64,000 nucleotides of DNA, taken from Prorocentrum cordatum (taxonomy: Eukaryota > Sar > Dinophyceae > Prorocentrales > Prorocentraceae). Both the position numbers and the translations under genes were made by a program. The stretch spans positions 228,236 through 292,235 of the forward strand of contig CAUYUJ010015016.1 of assembly GCA_963575745.1 (NCBI GenBank). The letters run 5' to 3'. Positions 1 through 10,768 of this stretch are shown piece by piece (positions within the stretch are counted from its first letter, which is position 1; each line of letters starts with the position of its first letter). The notes beneath the pieces are model-generated. The model did not search any database and was not told the origin of the DNA. It saw only the letters and a list, made by a program, of their open reading frames with translations.

Positions 1-500
1 TGGGGCTTCCTGGGGGTCTCTTGGCGGCTTCTTGGGGCTTCTTGGGGGGCTTCTTAGGGACCTCTGGGGGCCTCCTCAGAGCTTCTCAGGCCGAGGGCTC
101 GAAATGTCCGTTGGGGCCCCCCGTCTGGGCTTCTCCTTGGAGCCGTCTTGGGGGCTTTTTCGGCTGTCTTGGAGGCCTCTTGGTCGGTCTTGGTGCCCTC
201 TTGGGTCGTTTTGGGGCTCACTTGAAGGCCTCCTGGGCCATCTTGGGGCGGTCTTGGGGGCTTCTTGGCCTGTCTTGGAGCGTCGGGAAGCTGAGAAGGC
301 GAGAATGCCGAAACCTTTCAAACATTTACAGAAAATCAATAATTTTTGCCCCTTGGGACCCTCTTGGAAGTCCTCTTGGAGGCCTCTTGGGGCGTTTTGC
401 GAACCTTTTGAGCCGTCTGGAGGCTACTTTGGCGACTTGGACCGATACTTCGGCGATTCGGAGCCCTCGAGGATCGTTTTGGAGGCATCTTAGGGCAGTT
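1..500. repeat. degenerate CTTGGGGGC-type short tandem repeat
   Basis: Variants of CTTCTTGGGGGC and CTCTTGGAGGCCTCTTGG recur every 15-30 bp. The open frames across this stretch on both strands come from the repeat, and I see no credible gene. Confidence 0.5.
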
Positions 501-821
501 CTGTCGCGTCCTGTGGCTTTTCTTGGCCGCCCAACCGCCCGAGGGGGAGTCGTATCTGCCCCGGAATCCCCGCGGAACCCCTCCCCCGGGACCCCCCAGG
601 GACCCCCCCGGGACCTCACCCCCGGGACCACCCCGCCCCCCCCGGCGGGGAAGGGATCAAAGGGAAGGGGCTTCCCTTCGACTCAACTACAACGTTGCTA
701 AATTTCGCTGTGGGTGGCGCTCTCGAGGAGGAGAACCCACTGAAAGTGGGGGGAACGGCGACGGGCCTAGGGAAAATGGGGGAAGCGAGCGGCGAAGGCG
801 ACGTCGACGACGACAACGACC

Positions 822-853
<32 letters not shown>

Positions 854-1830
854 TCAAATGGAACCGCCTCTTCCACACGCCGACAGGGTCGGCGGATTTC
901 AAGGGGAGGTGGTGCTCACAGGGTGCGTGATAGAAAGGGGGGTCGGTCGATAGTAAAAACACAACAACACTTTTCAGGCAACATGGCGAGCATTCGAACA
1001 CGCCCATTCTGTGCATGCACTGTTGCTGATAATGAATCTGAGGAGCCGCGGGGATCGCAGGACTTAGAATCGCTGGGGCGCCATTTTATACAGTTTTCTT
1101 CAAACTGTCTCCCATGGCCTCCTCTTGTTTCCCGTTCTCTCCATGATCACTCCAGATGTCTTCGAAGTCTTCGTGTATGAACCTCTGTCCGCCACAGCGT
1201 GAAACTATTTAGTGTCTTCTGCCGCAGCGGCGTCATTGCTGATTGATTCCCTCTCCCCAGTTCCCCTTTATCTCAAGAGGCATATCAGAGGCGTCGGAAG
1301 AGTCCAGCACTATGATCGGTATCCTGAGACGCGCGGTCATCGTTGCCCAGAGTAGGGCGTGGATCTGACGGCGGTGGCCTATATCTCGCGCGTTATTCGG
1401 TAGGAACTATTCGCATTCGAGCAGGTGGAGGAAATGGACTGCGACGCCAACCACGATGAGCAACAGGATGAATAGTCCCGCGTTTCGGTGCCGCCTGATC
1501 CTAGCCACAGCAGTGTTTCCAGCATGTGGCGCTGATTCGCGCCAGTTTTCAGAGTTTTCACGTGCTTCCCGCAACCCGTCCTTCCTGGAGGCGCGCGCGT
1601 TTCGCGCGCCTGCCGCCCTTGCCAAGTCAAACATGTAGGAGAGAGTTGGAGCGATGGTCAGAACGGGGGGTACAGAGTGAGCGACGGTACTGGTTAGGTT
1701 GGTGAAGGGGATGAGGGCGAGGACCAGCGCGGAAGCGAGCGTGACCCTGAGATCCGACGCTACGACATAGTTACAACACCGTAGAACATCACGGCTGGAG
1801 CTCTAGACCTTCCGGGGTCCAGTTGGGCCA
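500..1830. other. no gene recognised; includes (CGA)n near 805-853
   Basis: A C-rich stretch (540-660) is followed by GA-rich DNA with a CGA run near 805-853, then moderately AT-richer unique sequence. No reading frame here looks like protein beyond low-complexity Arg/Asp/Ser runs. Confidence 0.4.
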
Positions 1831-1889
1831 ATGTCTCGAGCCGTGTCCAGCCTCGGAGACGAGAGCCTCGTGAGGTGCCTCAGATCACC

Positions 1890-2045
1890 CGAGACGACGA
1901 TGTCGCTGTCGTCTTCCTCGTCGTCGTCCTCCTCGTCGTTCTCCTCTTCGCCCTCATCCCTCCTCCTCCCTCCCACCCTCACTCCCTCCCTCCCTCCCCT
2001 CTCCTCCTCCCCCCTCCCTCCCCTTCCTCCCCCTCCCTTCCTATC
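1890..2045. repeat. CT-rich low-complexity tract
   Basis: Runs of TCC, TCG and CCCTCC make Ser/Pro/Leu-rich frames. This is simple sequence. Confidence 0.6.
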
Positions 2046-2076
2046 CTCCGATCTGAGTTTTTTCTTGTGACTGCAT

Positions 2077-2372
2077 GTATGTGTATATCTATGTATGTAT
2101 GTATGTATGTATGTATGTATGCATGTATGTATGTATGTTTGTATGTTTGTATGTTTGTATGTTTGTATGTTTGTATGTTTGTATGTTTGTATGCTTGTAT
2201 GCTTGTATGTTTGTATGTTTGTATGTTTGTATGTTTATATGTTTGTATGTATGTGTGTATGTATGTATGTATGTATGTATGTATGTATGTATGTATGTAT
2301 GTATGTATGCATGCATGTATGTATGTATGTATGTATGTATGTATGTATGTATATATACATATATGTATATAT
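2077..2372. repeat. tetranucleotide microsatellite (GTAT/GTTT)n
   Basis: About 295 bp of GTAT, GTTT and GCAT units. The alternating M-Y-V-C frames on plus and I-H-T-Y frames on minus are translations of this repeat and are not genes. Confidence 0.95.
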
Positions 2373-2876
2373 AAATCCTCCGCCCCAGAGGTCCCCGGGG
2401 TCCCGACCACTTCCCTGGAGGTAGCTGTGCGCCCCGGTCCCGTTTTTGATGGTCTCGGGGCCCGACAGCCGGTCCCGTGGGGCCGAATCCGAAGAAGTTC
2501 GCCTGGAAACAACCTTCTCGTCGGAGATCTGGGTCTTCGACAGGGCGGAGGCTCGCGCGCGCCGGCGCGGCGCGGCCAGGCGGGAGGACGCAAGCGCGCA
2601 AGCGAGCGACCCCCGGGCCGGAGGTGTCACCGCGTTGCGCACAACGTTCTCACAGAGGCGCCCCCCCCAGCCTAGAGTCTAGAGGGGAGGACGCAGACAC
2701 CAGCCAGCCAGACGACCTCGCCGAGTCTCCTTCGAGCGAGGGTCTCAGTCTGCGTCGATGCTCCCGGGTCGGCCCCCGAAGTCCTTAGGTGCCTTGGAGC
2801 CGGCCGCGGGTCTGAGGTGGCTCCGCTCCGGTTCTGGCCACTTGGGAGGGCGTTCGACGTCCTGGGTTCTCAGAGG
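2373..2876. other. no gene recognised
   Basis: GC-rich unique-looking sequence with a C8 run near 2660. I could not identify any coding, RNA or regulatory feature. Confidence 0.3.
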
Positions 2877-3515
2877 TTTTTACCTAACAGCGAAGACTGA
2901 TAGGCTTCTAGTAGGCTCAAAAGAGAGCATCTTGACTCCCCAGGGGGGTCTGGGCAGATGCCGGACGGGTGCCCGGAGAATCCGCGGAAGTCGTTTTAAG
3001 CAAATAGTTACACACTTCGTGGTCTTCGAGGTCCCAGAACTCCATTACCGGGCCACATGCTGAATGCCCGGAGCCAACTGTAGGCCACTTCGTGCTCTTC
3101 GAGTTCCCAGAACTCCATTCCCGGGCCACATACTACGCCGTTACAAAAGTTCGTCACGTTTCATGAGAGCTTGAAGGTGGCATGGGTTTCGTGTCTTCCT
3201 TCCGCGTGAGCAAGCGGGCAGAGGCTGACCACTGCCCTGGCCGCGCCGAGCTGGCCCCCCCTTCCCCCTTAGAATCCTAGCGGACTGAGTCAAGAGCGGT
3301 CGGATCAAAGATCCGGGATTTCTCAAAGTGGGATTTCATCCCTTACTGTAATAGTATAGATTTAAAACGGGACATTTGGAAATCCCGACGTAAATTCACA
3401 CGGTTCTAGAAATCCCACCGGGGCGGGATTTGTCTTTGCTTATGCAAGATGTTCGACTTTTATTTTATGACGGAACTTTTATAACGCCGATGTATTTGAG
3501 TGCCCGGAGCCAACT
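2877..3515 (+). repeat. composite dispersed repeat, left part, interrupted by two insertions
   Basis: From about 2877 the sequence aligns with the start of the copy at 39175, sharing GATAGGCTTCTAGTAGG, AAAAGAGAGCATC and CAGGGGGGTCTGGGC. Two 73-bp satellite units follow from about 3009. The second is split by a small TIR element (3133-3492) and then ends abruptly after CAACT at 3515, where element 1 begins. The missing remainder of the unit resumes at 19641. Confidence 0.8.
3133..3492. mobile_element. small TIR element (MITE-like), about 360 bp, with TA target duplication
   Basis: It interrupts a 73-bp satellite unit between GGGCCACA and TTTGAGTGCCC. Imperfect 17-bp terminal inverted repeats (CTACGCCGTTACAAAAG against the complement of CTTTTATAACGCCGATG) match at 13 of 17 positions. 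TA flanks both ends, as in Tc1/mariner-type insertions. The interior carries several inverted GGGATTT and AAATCCC blocks and no ORF, so it would be non-autonomous. Confidence 0.65.
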
Positions 3516-3537
3516 GCTGAAAGGCTGGAGCTTCTTA
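3516..3537 (+). repeat. element 1 left terminal inverted repeat
   Basis: This 22-bp end is inverted relative to 19619-19640. The shared core is AGGCTGGAGCTTCTTA. Confidence 0.75.
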
Positions 3538-3689
3538 GCCTAGTTGGGAGGTGTTTGTGGCTGGGCTGAAGTTATTTGTGTTCGGGCATGTGTTGCGCAA
3601 GTGGCTTAAGAAATTTGCAAGTGTTGTAAGTATTTGCTGTGCGTTGTAAGTACACTCGGGGAACTTATAAGTATGTGTCAGCCTTTGAG

Positions 3690-3775
3690 CACCGAGTTAA
3701 GTTACTTAGTAAGTGCAGCTAAGTAACTTAGGTGTACTTAGCATTAAGTAGCTTAGGAGAACTTAGTGACACGTA
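3690..3775. repeat. element 1 left subterminal AAGTAACTTAG-type motifs
   Basis: TTAAGTTACTTAGTAAGTGC, CTAAGTAACTTAG, TACTTAGCATTAAG and AACTTAG occur within 85 bp. The core ACTTAGTAAGT is palindromic around its centre. The same motifs cluster near the right end (19500-19600), the usual arrangement of transposase-binding subterminal repeats; that role is inferred. Confidence 0.5.
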
Positions 3776-3919
3776 TGCGGAACTTACAACTTTCCGACAT
3801 CTCCCCCCCCCCCCTTCCCCCCCCTTTCCCCCGCGCGCGCCCCTCCGCGCGGCAGGCGCGCCTCGCCGCGGGACGTGCGCAGCGGCGCGCCAATGGGGGG
3901 GATGAGAAGGAGTGGAGAT

Positions 3920-4604
3920 AGCGATGGCGATCGCTTGAGGGAGGTAGTGGGATGATGGAGGGTAGCGATTGCGATCGCCGGAAGGAGACAAGACCGATAG
4001 CGATGGAGATCGCTTGATCGAGCGATGACGATCGCTCGGGAGGAACGCCGAGGGGGGAGATAGCGGTGTCGACCGCTTGAGCGAGGTGCTGGGAGAACGG
4101 TTTGGAAGCGATTGTGATCGCCTGTGTGCTTCAAGGGGAGATGCGTTGAGGATGGGATTAGCGATGGCGATCGCTTGGAGGATGAAACGGGGAAAACGGA
4201 GGGCTGCGATTGCGACCGCGCTTCGGGGGGGGGGGGATGGGTGAGAGTCCAACGAGGGCGATGGCGATTGGGGTCGCTTGAGGGCGGAAGAGGAGGAAAG
4301 GAGGAGGGTGCTCATGAGGGACATAGCGATGGCGATCGCTCCAGGAAGGTAGTGGGATGATGCAGCGATTGCGACCGCTCGAGGGAGGAGGAGGCGGACG
4401 GTGATGAGGAAGATAGCGATACCGATCGCTGGGAAGCGTTGGCGGGACGATGAGGGGTAGCGGTTGCGATCGCTTGCAGGAAGAAAATGAGAGGATCGTT
4501 TCGGAGGCAACCAGCGATGGCGATCGCTTTGGGAAGCTTGTGGGTTGATGGAGGGATGGCGGTAGCGACCGCTTGGCGGCGCATGTAGCGATGGCGATAG
4601 CTTG
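3920..4604. repeat. hairpin block 1 (AGCGRT-NNCG-AYCGCT)
   Basis: About 16 copies at 25-60 bp spacing, for example AGCGATGGCGATCGCT at 3920, AGCGATGACGATCGCT at 4021 and AGCGGTGTCGACCGCT at 4062. Each folds as a 6-bp stem with an NNCG loop. The change of AGCGAT to AGCGGT is matched by ATCGCT to ACCGCT in the opposite arm. The block lies between the left end and the first gene. Confidence 0.85.
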
Positions 4605-4869
4605 GGCAGGTCGCGATATCGTTCGGGGGGAGGGGGTTGGCAGGGGGGGCCATGGCGGGGGCGAGTGCGATGAGGGCGCAAAGTGAAGATAAGGATGAAC
4701 TGGCGATATCTAGGATGAGGAATGGGGGGGGTCGCGAAGAGGGGGGGAACTGGCCGCGATTGTGGTCACTCGAGTGGTCGGAGGGGCCGACTGTGGGAGG
4801 GCTCGACGTGCTTGCCAGGCGATCTCGATCGCTATGCGGCTACCGCCTTCTGCATGCAATCAGGGCGGC

Positions 4870-4885
4870 AGCCGTTTTGGCTTCG
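4870..4885 (+). other. relict spliced leader upstream of gene a
   Basis: AGCCGTTTTGGCTTCG resembles the 3' part of the dinoflagellate spliced leader (AG-CCATTTTGGCTCAAG). It starts just after an AG, as expected when the AG inside an older leader was reused as a trans-splice acceptor. It lies 73 nt before the ATG at 4958. Confidence 0.6.
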
Positions 4886-4957
4886 CGCGCGACGCGACGC
4901 GCGCTTCGCGCCGCGTGCGGGGCGCCACCTGTCGCCTTGGGAGCGGCGTGCCGCGCG

Positions 4958-6543
4958 ATGACGGACGCCCAAGAGTCGGTGGAACATCTGAGGTGCGCCA
5001 CCACCTTCCTGTCCAAGCTGCAGCCTCGGAGCGAGCCATGGAAAGAGCTGCTCAACGCCCAGGCGACGCTGGCGACGACCATGCTGCAGTCATGGTCTTC
5101 CATTTCGTCCGAGGACTCGGCCGAGCTGGCGCAAGCCATTTCGGAGCTGCCATTCGGCGCGAAGCAGCGTGGTGATCTCCTGCGGGCTGTCGCAACGCTC
5201 GCCACTGCCTCGGCGCGCGCGCTGGTTGCCAACGCAGCTGCGCCCCAGAAGCTGCTGAGCAACTCTCGCGCCCCCTGCAGGACTTCACGGCCATCGCGGC
5301 CTGCCTCACGGCGAGGCAGTGGGAGACAATGCTGGGCGAGGGCAACGACTTTCTGGGCCGCGCGGGGGTCGTGCCCCAGGCGTGCAAGACGCTCGGATGG
5401 AGGACCGTCCACGAGGCTACAGCCCAGGTTGCCCGCTGCGTCGCGCTGCAGGTAGATGGCGCCGACAAGGCGCTTCGACAATGTCCCGTGACCCTTTGGG
5501 GCTACTGCAAGCGTGCGAAAACGTGCGCGAAGAAGCTGCTCCCTTGGAAGCTGTGCAAGCAGATGGCGGAGTCCGAGGGCGCCTTCGTTTCGGCGCTGCC
5601 CGCTTCCCCTGTGGGCTACGCCAGGTCGCGTGGCGAGATGTGCGCGCGCGCGCGTTTCCGAAGGAGGGCCCAACGGCTTTCCCGTTGGATTCCGCGCAGT
5701 TCATGGCGCTGGCGGACGGCGCCCCCATGCGCGAGAGCAAGGCGCGGATTAAGGCGCTGACTGCGTCGGGCTCGGCGCAGGGCATCGCGTTGGCGCTGGC
5801 GACGCCAGGGCAATGCGACGCCAGGGCAGTGCCGTGCAGGCGGCGCCAACCGTCGTCGCCGTTGCCGCTCGAGGATGACGGCGCCGCTTCGAGCACTGCC
5901 GCGCCGGCGCGTCGGGCATCGGGCCTGTCAGCGCAGGAGGCCAGGGGCAAGATCCTCGAGGAGCTCAAAGACCGCAAGCCGAAGATGCCCGCAGGAGGGC
6001 GACGGCGACGGCGGCAGCGGCAGCGAGGAGACAGATGCCGAGGCGGCGGGCGACGCGGCCGTCGGCGCCGCGAAGGTGAGGGGCGCGGGATCACCCACCA
6101 CGCCACAGGGCCACTGGGGGGGCGCATTGCGCGAGGTAGACAGAGTGACACCCCCAGCGGGGGATGACATACCCATCTCATACCACAGGGGTGGGTGGCG
6201 AAGGGGGGGGGGGGGGGCGCGTAGATAGAACCAACCTTCACAGAAGGCCAAGAAGACGCCCATCAAGAAGGCGCCCAAGAAGGCGCCGAAGGCGCCGAAG
6301 AAGGCGCCGACGACTGCGCCGAAGAAGAAGAAGGCGCTGAAGGCGCCGAAGGTGGGATCGCACAAGGCAGGGAAGCCGCCCTTCTCCGTGGAGTGGAGCA
6401 GGGGCCAGGTCTTGCGCAGGACAGGCAAGCGCGGGCCATGCTAGTCGATAGCGCTCAAGTTCGCGAAGTTCGGCGGCGACAGCGATGAGGCGATCGCGGC
6501 GGCCAAGAAGTGGGTGGCCAAAGCGATCGCGGGCGGCGCGTGA
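4958..6543 (+). pseudogene. gene a: dinoflagellate-type protein with Lys/Ala/Pro linker and FSVEWSR C-terminal domain, broken
   Basis: The first segment (MTDAQESVEHLRCATTFLSK...) is helical. The frame changes near 5270 at a C5 run into a segment with DFTAIAACLTARQWETMLG and WRTVHEATAQ, and again near 5650. From memory this resembles an unnamed family common in dinoflagellates. A GT-AG intron (6076-6243, GTGAGG to TTCACAG) precedes a KKAPKKAPKAPKK linker and a tail starting FSVEWSRGQVLRRTGKRG. That tail is cut by an in-frame TAG at 6442-6444 but continues SIALKFAKFGG...AIAAAKKWV to a TGA at 6541. Two frame changes plus one stop suggest a decayed copy or assembly indels. Function unknown. Confidence 0.5.
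6076..6243 (+). other. intron of gene a (GT-AG, 168 bp)
   Basis: The donor AAG/GTGAGG and acceptor CCTTCACAG/AAGGCC leave the Lys codons in phase on both sides. The intron contains a G14 run. Confidence 0.55.
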
Positions 6544-6695
6544 GTCGCGCCCGCGCTGCGCTGGCGCCGCAGGGGTGCTGGCGCGCCATCTGCGCGGCAC
6601 GGGGCCGCTGCCGCGCGTGGAGGCGGCGTGCGCGCGGAAAATGCAAAAGGGATGCGGCCGATATGAATGACGAAAGGTGGAAGGCGCGATTGGGT

Positions 6696-7056
6696 AGCGG
6701 TTTCGACCGCTAGGAGGTGGATGGCGAGGGGGCGAGAAGGGGCAGAAGGATGATGAGGAGGGCGAGGGGAGAAAGAGGAGGAGGGTGAGGGGGGGGGAGG
6801 AGGGGGGGAGGAGGGGGGGGGGGCGGATGGAGCGATGGTGATCGTTTGGGCGGAGCGGTGGCGACCGCTTGATGGAGGTTGAGAGGCAGATCGAGGTTGA
6901 TGACAATGATGATGAAGTTTTCGCATGAGGTTTGTAGCGGTTGCGATCGCTGGGGTTCAATGATGGATTGCAGCGGGTGAGATCGCATGAGGGGGGGATT
7001 ATGGGGCCAACGTTGGGGAAGGAGGGGTGGTCGGACGGGTAGCGATTTCGATCGCT
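6696..7056. repeat. hairpin block 2 (AGCGRT-NNCG-AYCGCT)
   Basis: Includes AGCGGTTTCGACCGCT at 6696, AGCGGTGGCGACCGCT at 6854 and AGCGATTTCGATCGCT at 7041. The first two are compensatory stem variants of the common form. The block lies between genes a and b. Confidence 0.85.
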
Positions 7057-7109
7057 TGGAGTTGCGTGAGAATGGGCGCGATCGTGGCAGCGATCAGTTT
7101 GCCATAGCG

Positions 7110-7125
7110 AGCCGTTTTGGCTCTG
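7110..7125 (+). other. relict spliced leader upstream of gene b
   Basis: AGCCGTTTTGGCTCTG matches the spliced-leader 3' part at all but a few positions and again begins at an AG. It is 78 nt before the ATG at 7203 and closely resembles the relict at 4870. Confidence 0.6.
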
Positions 7126-7202
7126 CGCGGTGCCGCCCGCGGCAGCTGCGCGCCGCCCGCGGCGCCCGCGGCTCTGCGCGGCGCCGACCGCGCTCGCGCG
7201 CG

Positions 7203-8643
7203 ATGGCGGAGGAGTTCCTGTCCGCGGCACAGGCGTTCGCGTCGCGGCTGGGCGACCCTGGCGCCGAGACCGAGCGCGACGGCGAGCGCGACGGCGCGGG
7301 CGGCGAGCGCGACGGCGTGGGCGGCGAAGCCGTTGCACCAGTCACGGAGGATGGCTACGCGGGGGGGGTGGCGTCGCCAGTGGATGCGCCGCCGTCGCCG
7401 TCGCCGCCGCCGCCGCAGAGCTACAGCAGCTATGCGGCGGAGAGCGGCGACAGCGTGCCGCTGCCGAAAAGCGCCAGCAGCGGCGAGCCGCTGCGCGTGC
7501 CCGTCGGCATCTACGCGCAGCCGCCCGCGCAGCCGCCGCCGAAGCGCCCGCGCCTGTCGGCGGCCGCGGCTTCGGCGGCGGACGCCCCCGACGTGCTCGC
7601 GATCGCCGTCGCGGCACCGACGGCGCCGCGCTCGAAGGCAGCGCCGCGGGCGCACGCGCCGGCGGCCGCGCCGCGGCGGCAACGGTTGCAGCAGCAGGTG
7701 CCGCGGCCACCAAAGGCATCGGCAGCAGCTGCAGCAGCAGTTGCGACGGCAGCACCAGCGCCACCAGCAACGCCACCGCCTCGGCGCACACCAGCAGCAG
7801 CGCCACCAGCAGCAGAAGCGAGAGCAGCAGCACGCCCTTGGCCGAAGGCCTTTCGCCTAGGCCCAGCACCACCAGCAACGCCACCGCCCGCAGCAGCAGT
7901 AGCGAGAGCAGCGGCAGGCAAAGCAGCTCCAGCAGCAGCTGCAGCAGTCGCAGCGTGGCGGCAGGCGCAGCAGCAACTGCAGACCAGGCTGCAGGCGCAG
8001 GCAGCAGGCGCAGCAGCTCCAGCTCCAGCAGCAGCAACTGCAGACCCTGCTGCAGCACTGCAGGCCGCAGCCGCAGCGCGGGCGAGCGCGCGCGAGCAGC
8101 GGGCCAACAACTACACGCCCGAGCAGGTCATTGACCTTCAGGCGGAGTCGGCTGCGGCGAGGGCGCTGGGCCTGCGGTGGGATCAGCGCGGCCCTGCGGG
8201 CCCGCAGCAGGGCGGCCCCGACACGCGGCGGGGGCGGCGGTACGGCGGTGGCAGGAACAAGGGCAAGGACAAGGACTGCGGCAAGGACATAGGCAGCGGC
8301 AAGGGCAAGGGCTGCGACAACGCCACCGCCAGCAGCACCGCTGCCATCAGCACCGCCGCCAGCAGCAGCAGCCGCCAGCAGCAGATGCAGTTCCTGCGAG
8401 CAGCGGCGCAGCCCGCTGCGCTGCTGCGCTCGCTGCCGCGCTCGCTGATGCGCTGCTGCGCCCGCTGCGCCTCGGCAGCTGCGGCGCTTCGCGACAGCCG
8501 CTGCGCCGCCGCGCTCGCCGCCGCGCTCGCTGCTGGCCGCTGCGCCCGCTTCGCGGCAGCTGCGGCGCTTCGCTGCGGCCAGCTGCGGCAGCGCCGTGCT
8601 CGTGAGCGTCGCGGCGGCGGCGCTCCGCTTATAAGCGACTGAC
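7203..8643 (+). CDS. gene b: Ala/Gln/Pro-rich low-complexity protein
   Basis: A single open frame starts MAEEFLSAAQAFASRLGDPG, chosen because it lies just downstream of the relict leader. An acidic and Pro-rich region follows, then a long Ala/Gln region made by GCAGCA repeats (about 7690-8080), a short conventional segment with NNYTPEQVIDLQAESAAARA, a GKGKDKDCGKD stretch and an Arg/Leu/Ala-rich end of doubtful coding value. The open frame ends at the TGA at 8640. No known domain. Because the GCN repeat keeps several frames open, the C-terminal third may be artefactual. Confidence 0.4.
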
Positions 8644-8796
8644 TTCGCGCTTGCGAGCGCGCGCAGAGACGGCTGCGCGCGGTCGGCGGCGGCGGCGGCG
8701 ACGGCGGCGGCGAACGCGGCGACGGCGTTAGCGACGGTGGGCGGGTCTGGTGTCTGGGGGGTGGAAGCATTCCAATTGTTGGGCTGGCAGGTGTAA

Positions 8797-9020
8797 AAAC
8801 GATTCCGATCGTTGATGGGGGGGGGGGGGACCCGATCTCTGCGATGGTTGGCGACGGGCGATTTCGATCGCTCGGGGGGAAGGGTGGTCTGGGCGAGTTG
8901 GTGACAGCGATTCTGATCGCGGCCTGAGGGGCTTGAGGGAGACGTTGGAGGGCGTCATGGGCGATTCCGATCGCTTGGGGGTGGGCTGCGCGCGCATGGG
9001 ATAGCGATTTCGATCGCGTC
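8797..9020. repeat. hairpin block 3
   Basis: Five copies or near-copies, including GCGATTTCGATCGCT, AGCGATTCTGATCGCG and AGCGATTTCGATCGCG, lie between genes b and c. Confidence 0.75.
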
Positions 9021-9234
9021 CGATGGGTGGGCATGGTCCGAGCGCGCAGCATGCCATTGCCGTTGTTGGATATGTCCCCCCGCGCGCGGCCTGCGGCAGG
9101 CGGCGGGCGGCGTCGCGGCCCGCGGCGGGCGGCGGGCGACATCGCGGCCTGCGGCGGGCGGCGGGCGGCGCCAGCGGCGGCCGCGGCCGCGGCGGCAGCA
9201 GCTGCCAACACCACCGTCGGCAGCACCGACATCA

Positions 9235-10173
9235 GCAGCAGCAGCAGCAGCACCGCTGCAGCAGCAGCGACAGCAGCTCCAGCAGAAGCGCCACGTCGGC
9301 GCAGGTGGGCGAGTGGTGCCGCCTCGGGTGCGCGGCCCCAGGCTGCGCAAAGAAGTGCTTCAAGCAGTCGCCGCGCGAGTGCTACATCTGGCACGAGGAG
9401 CACTTGAAGAATTCGACCGCTGGGAGCCAAGGTTGCATCGACGAATGGCAGCGGGCCGACATGGCCGGCCGGGCGGTCGCCACTCCGTCGACCCCTCCGA
9501 CGTCGACGAGTGGCGCGCGCAGGGGGCCAGGAAGACGGCCGAGGCAGCGGGCGCAGCAGACGCAGCAGGCGCAGCAGCAGCAGCAGCAGCAGCAGCAGCC
9601 ACCTCCGCGGAGCCCACGCGCGAGTCGCGGTCGCGGTCGCGCAAGCGCCGCCGTCGCGCCAAGCGCGAGGAGGCCAGCCCGCCGCCGGCGGCGCGCGCCC
9701 CGCGCTCGCCGAAGCGCAGGGGCGAGCCGACCTCGCTCGCCGCCGCCGCCCGCCGAGGCGTCGTCGCTGGCGGCGGCGGCCCCCGCGCCAAGTCGGCGTC
9801 CTCGGCGCCGCCGCCCGCCGCCGCCGCCGATCATATCCGCTCCCTCCATGCGACTGCGGAGAGTCTCAAGGAGACGGTGGCGGCGGCGGCGAGCGTCGCG
9901 GCTGCCGGCCCCTCGTCGTCGGCGTCGAACGCGGTCGCCATCCTCAAGGAGACCATGGCGCCGATGGCGCCGCTGTCCGTGGGCGCGGCAACCGCGACGC
10001 TGTCCATGGGCGCGGCAAAGCAGGTCCTGGACCACATCAGGAGGGCCGAGAGCTGCGCGGAGACGGCGGCGGACGTGCGCAGCAAAGCCGCGGCCGCGTT
10101 CCAACGCGAGGCGGCGAGCCTGGCGTCGGCGCGCGCCGACGTCGAGCAGGCGACGCGGCCGCGCGGCCTCTGA
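9235..10173 (+). CDS. gene c: Cys-rich segment followed by Arg/Ser-rich and Ala-rich segments
   Basis: Near 9305 the frame reads VGEWCRLGCAAPGCAKKCF, a cluster of Cys (C-x3-C-x4-C-x3-C) followed by CYIWHEEHLKNS, which could bind zinc. Near 9480 the coding signal moves to another frame (VDPSDVDEWRAQGARKTAEA), then poly-Ala from CAG repeats, an Arg/Ser-rich stretch (ESRSRSRKRRRRAKREE) and an Ala/Ser-rich helical C-terminus ending at the TGA near 10171. The frame change is either an unseen intron or an indel. The RS-like stretch hints at RNA binding, but no domain is recognisable. Confidence 0.4.
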   Translation, partial: AAAAAAPLQQQRQQLQQKRHVGAGGRVVPPRVRGPRLRKEVLQAVAARVLHLARGALEEFDRWEPRLHRRMAAGRHGRPGGRHSVDPSDVDEWRAQGARKTAEAAGAADAAGAAAAAAAAAATSAEPTRESRSRSRKRRRRAKREEASPPPAARAPRSPKRRGEPTSLAAAARRGVVAGGGGPRAKSASSAPPPAAAADHIRSLHATAESLKETVAAAASVAAAGPSSSASNAVAILKETMAPMAPLSVGAATATLSMGAAKQVLDHIRRAESCAETAADVRSKAAAAFQREAASLASARADVEQATRPRGL

Positions 10174-10768
10174 GGTTGCACCGCAGATGGGGGCATATCG
10201 ATTAACTGATGGACACCCGGAAGCTGAATGGTTAGCTGGTGGTGGCACCAAGTGGCTAGCCATTCGGCATCCATGCATCCAGCAGATATCAGGAGGGGAA
10301 AAAACACACAGACACAATTAATCCTCGATTCCGGAAAAAAAAAATATGGGAAAATATGGGAAGTGGGGGGAGGGCAAAAACCCAGAACATATGGAAAAAT
10401 ATGGTGGGTATTTTTATTTGTGTGTATTTATGTGTGTGTCCCAGTTCCCCTTCAAGATAGTCGCTCGGCCCTCAACTGCCACCGGGCTGCCTCCCCGCGC
10501 CGCCGCCCCGCAGCGCTGACAGCGCTGCCGCGGCCGCCCGCCGCCCCGCCTCGCCCGCCGCCGCGGCGGCCCTCGCGCCCCGCCGCGCCCGTCGCCGCGG
10601 CCGCCCGCCGCCCCGCCGCGCCCGTCGCCGCGACGGGCGGCCCCTTGCGGCCCCGCGCCCGCCGCCGCGGCGACGGTGGCCGCGCGGCCTACCGTCGGAA
10701 AAATACATTGCAGGGGGGGGTGAAGGCGAGGGGGGTGAGGCGGAGGAAGAGAAGGAGGGTGAGGAGGA
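10174..10768. other. spacer with one stem-loop; no gene
   Basis: A stem GCTGAATGGTTAGC pairs with GCTAGCCATTCGGC around 10221-10268 with two mismatches. Then come A-rich and TG-rich simple sequence and GC-rich codon-like repeats (10490-10690). No convincing gene. Confidence 0.35.

Noticed and set aside
1979-2593. Long open frames across the GTAT repeat on both strands
   Set aside because: A tetranucleotide repeat without stops keeps all frames open.
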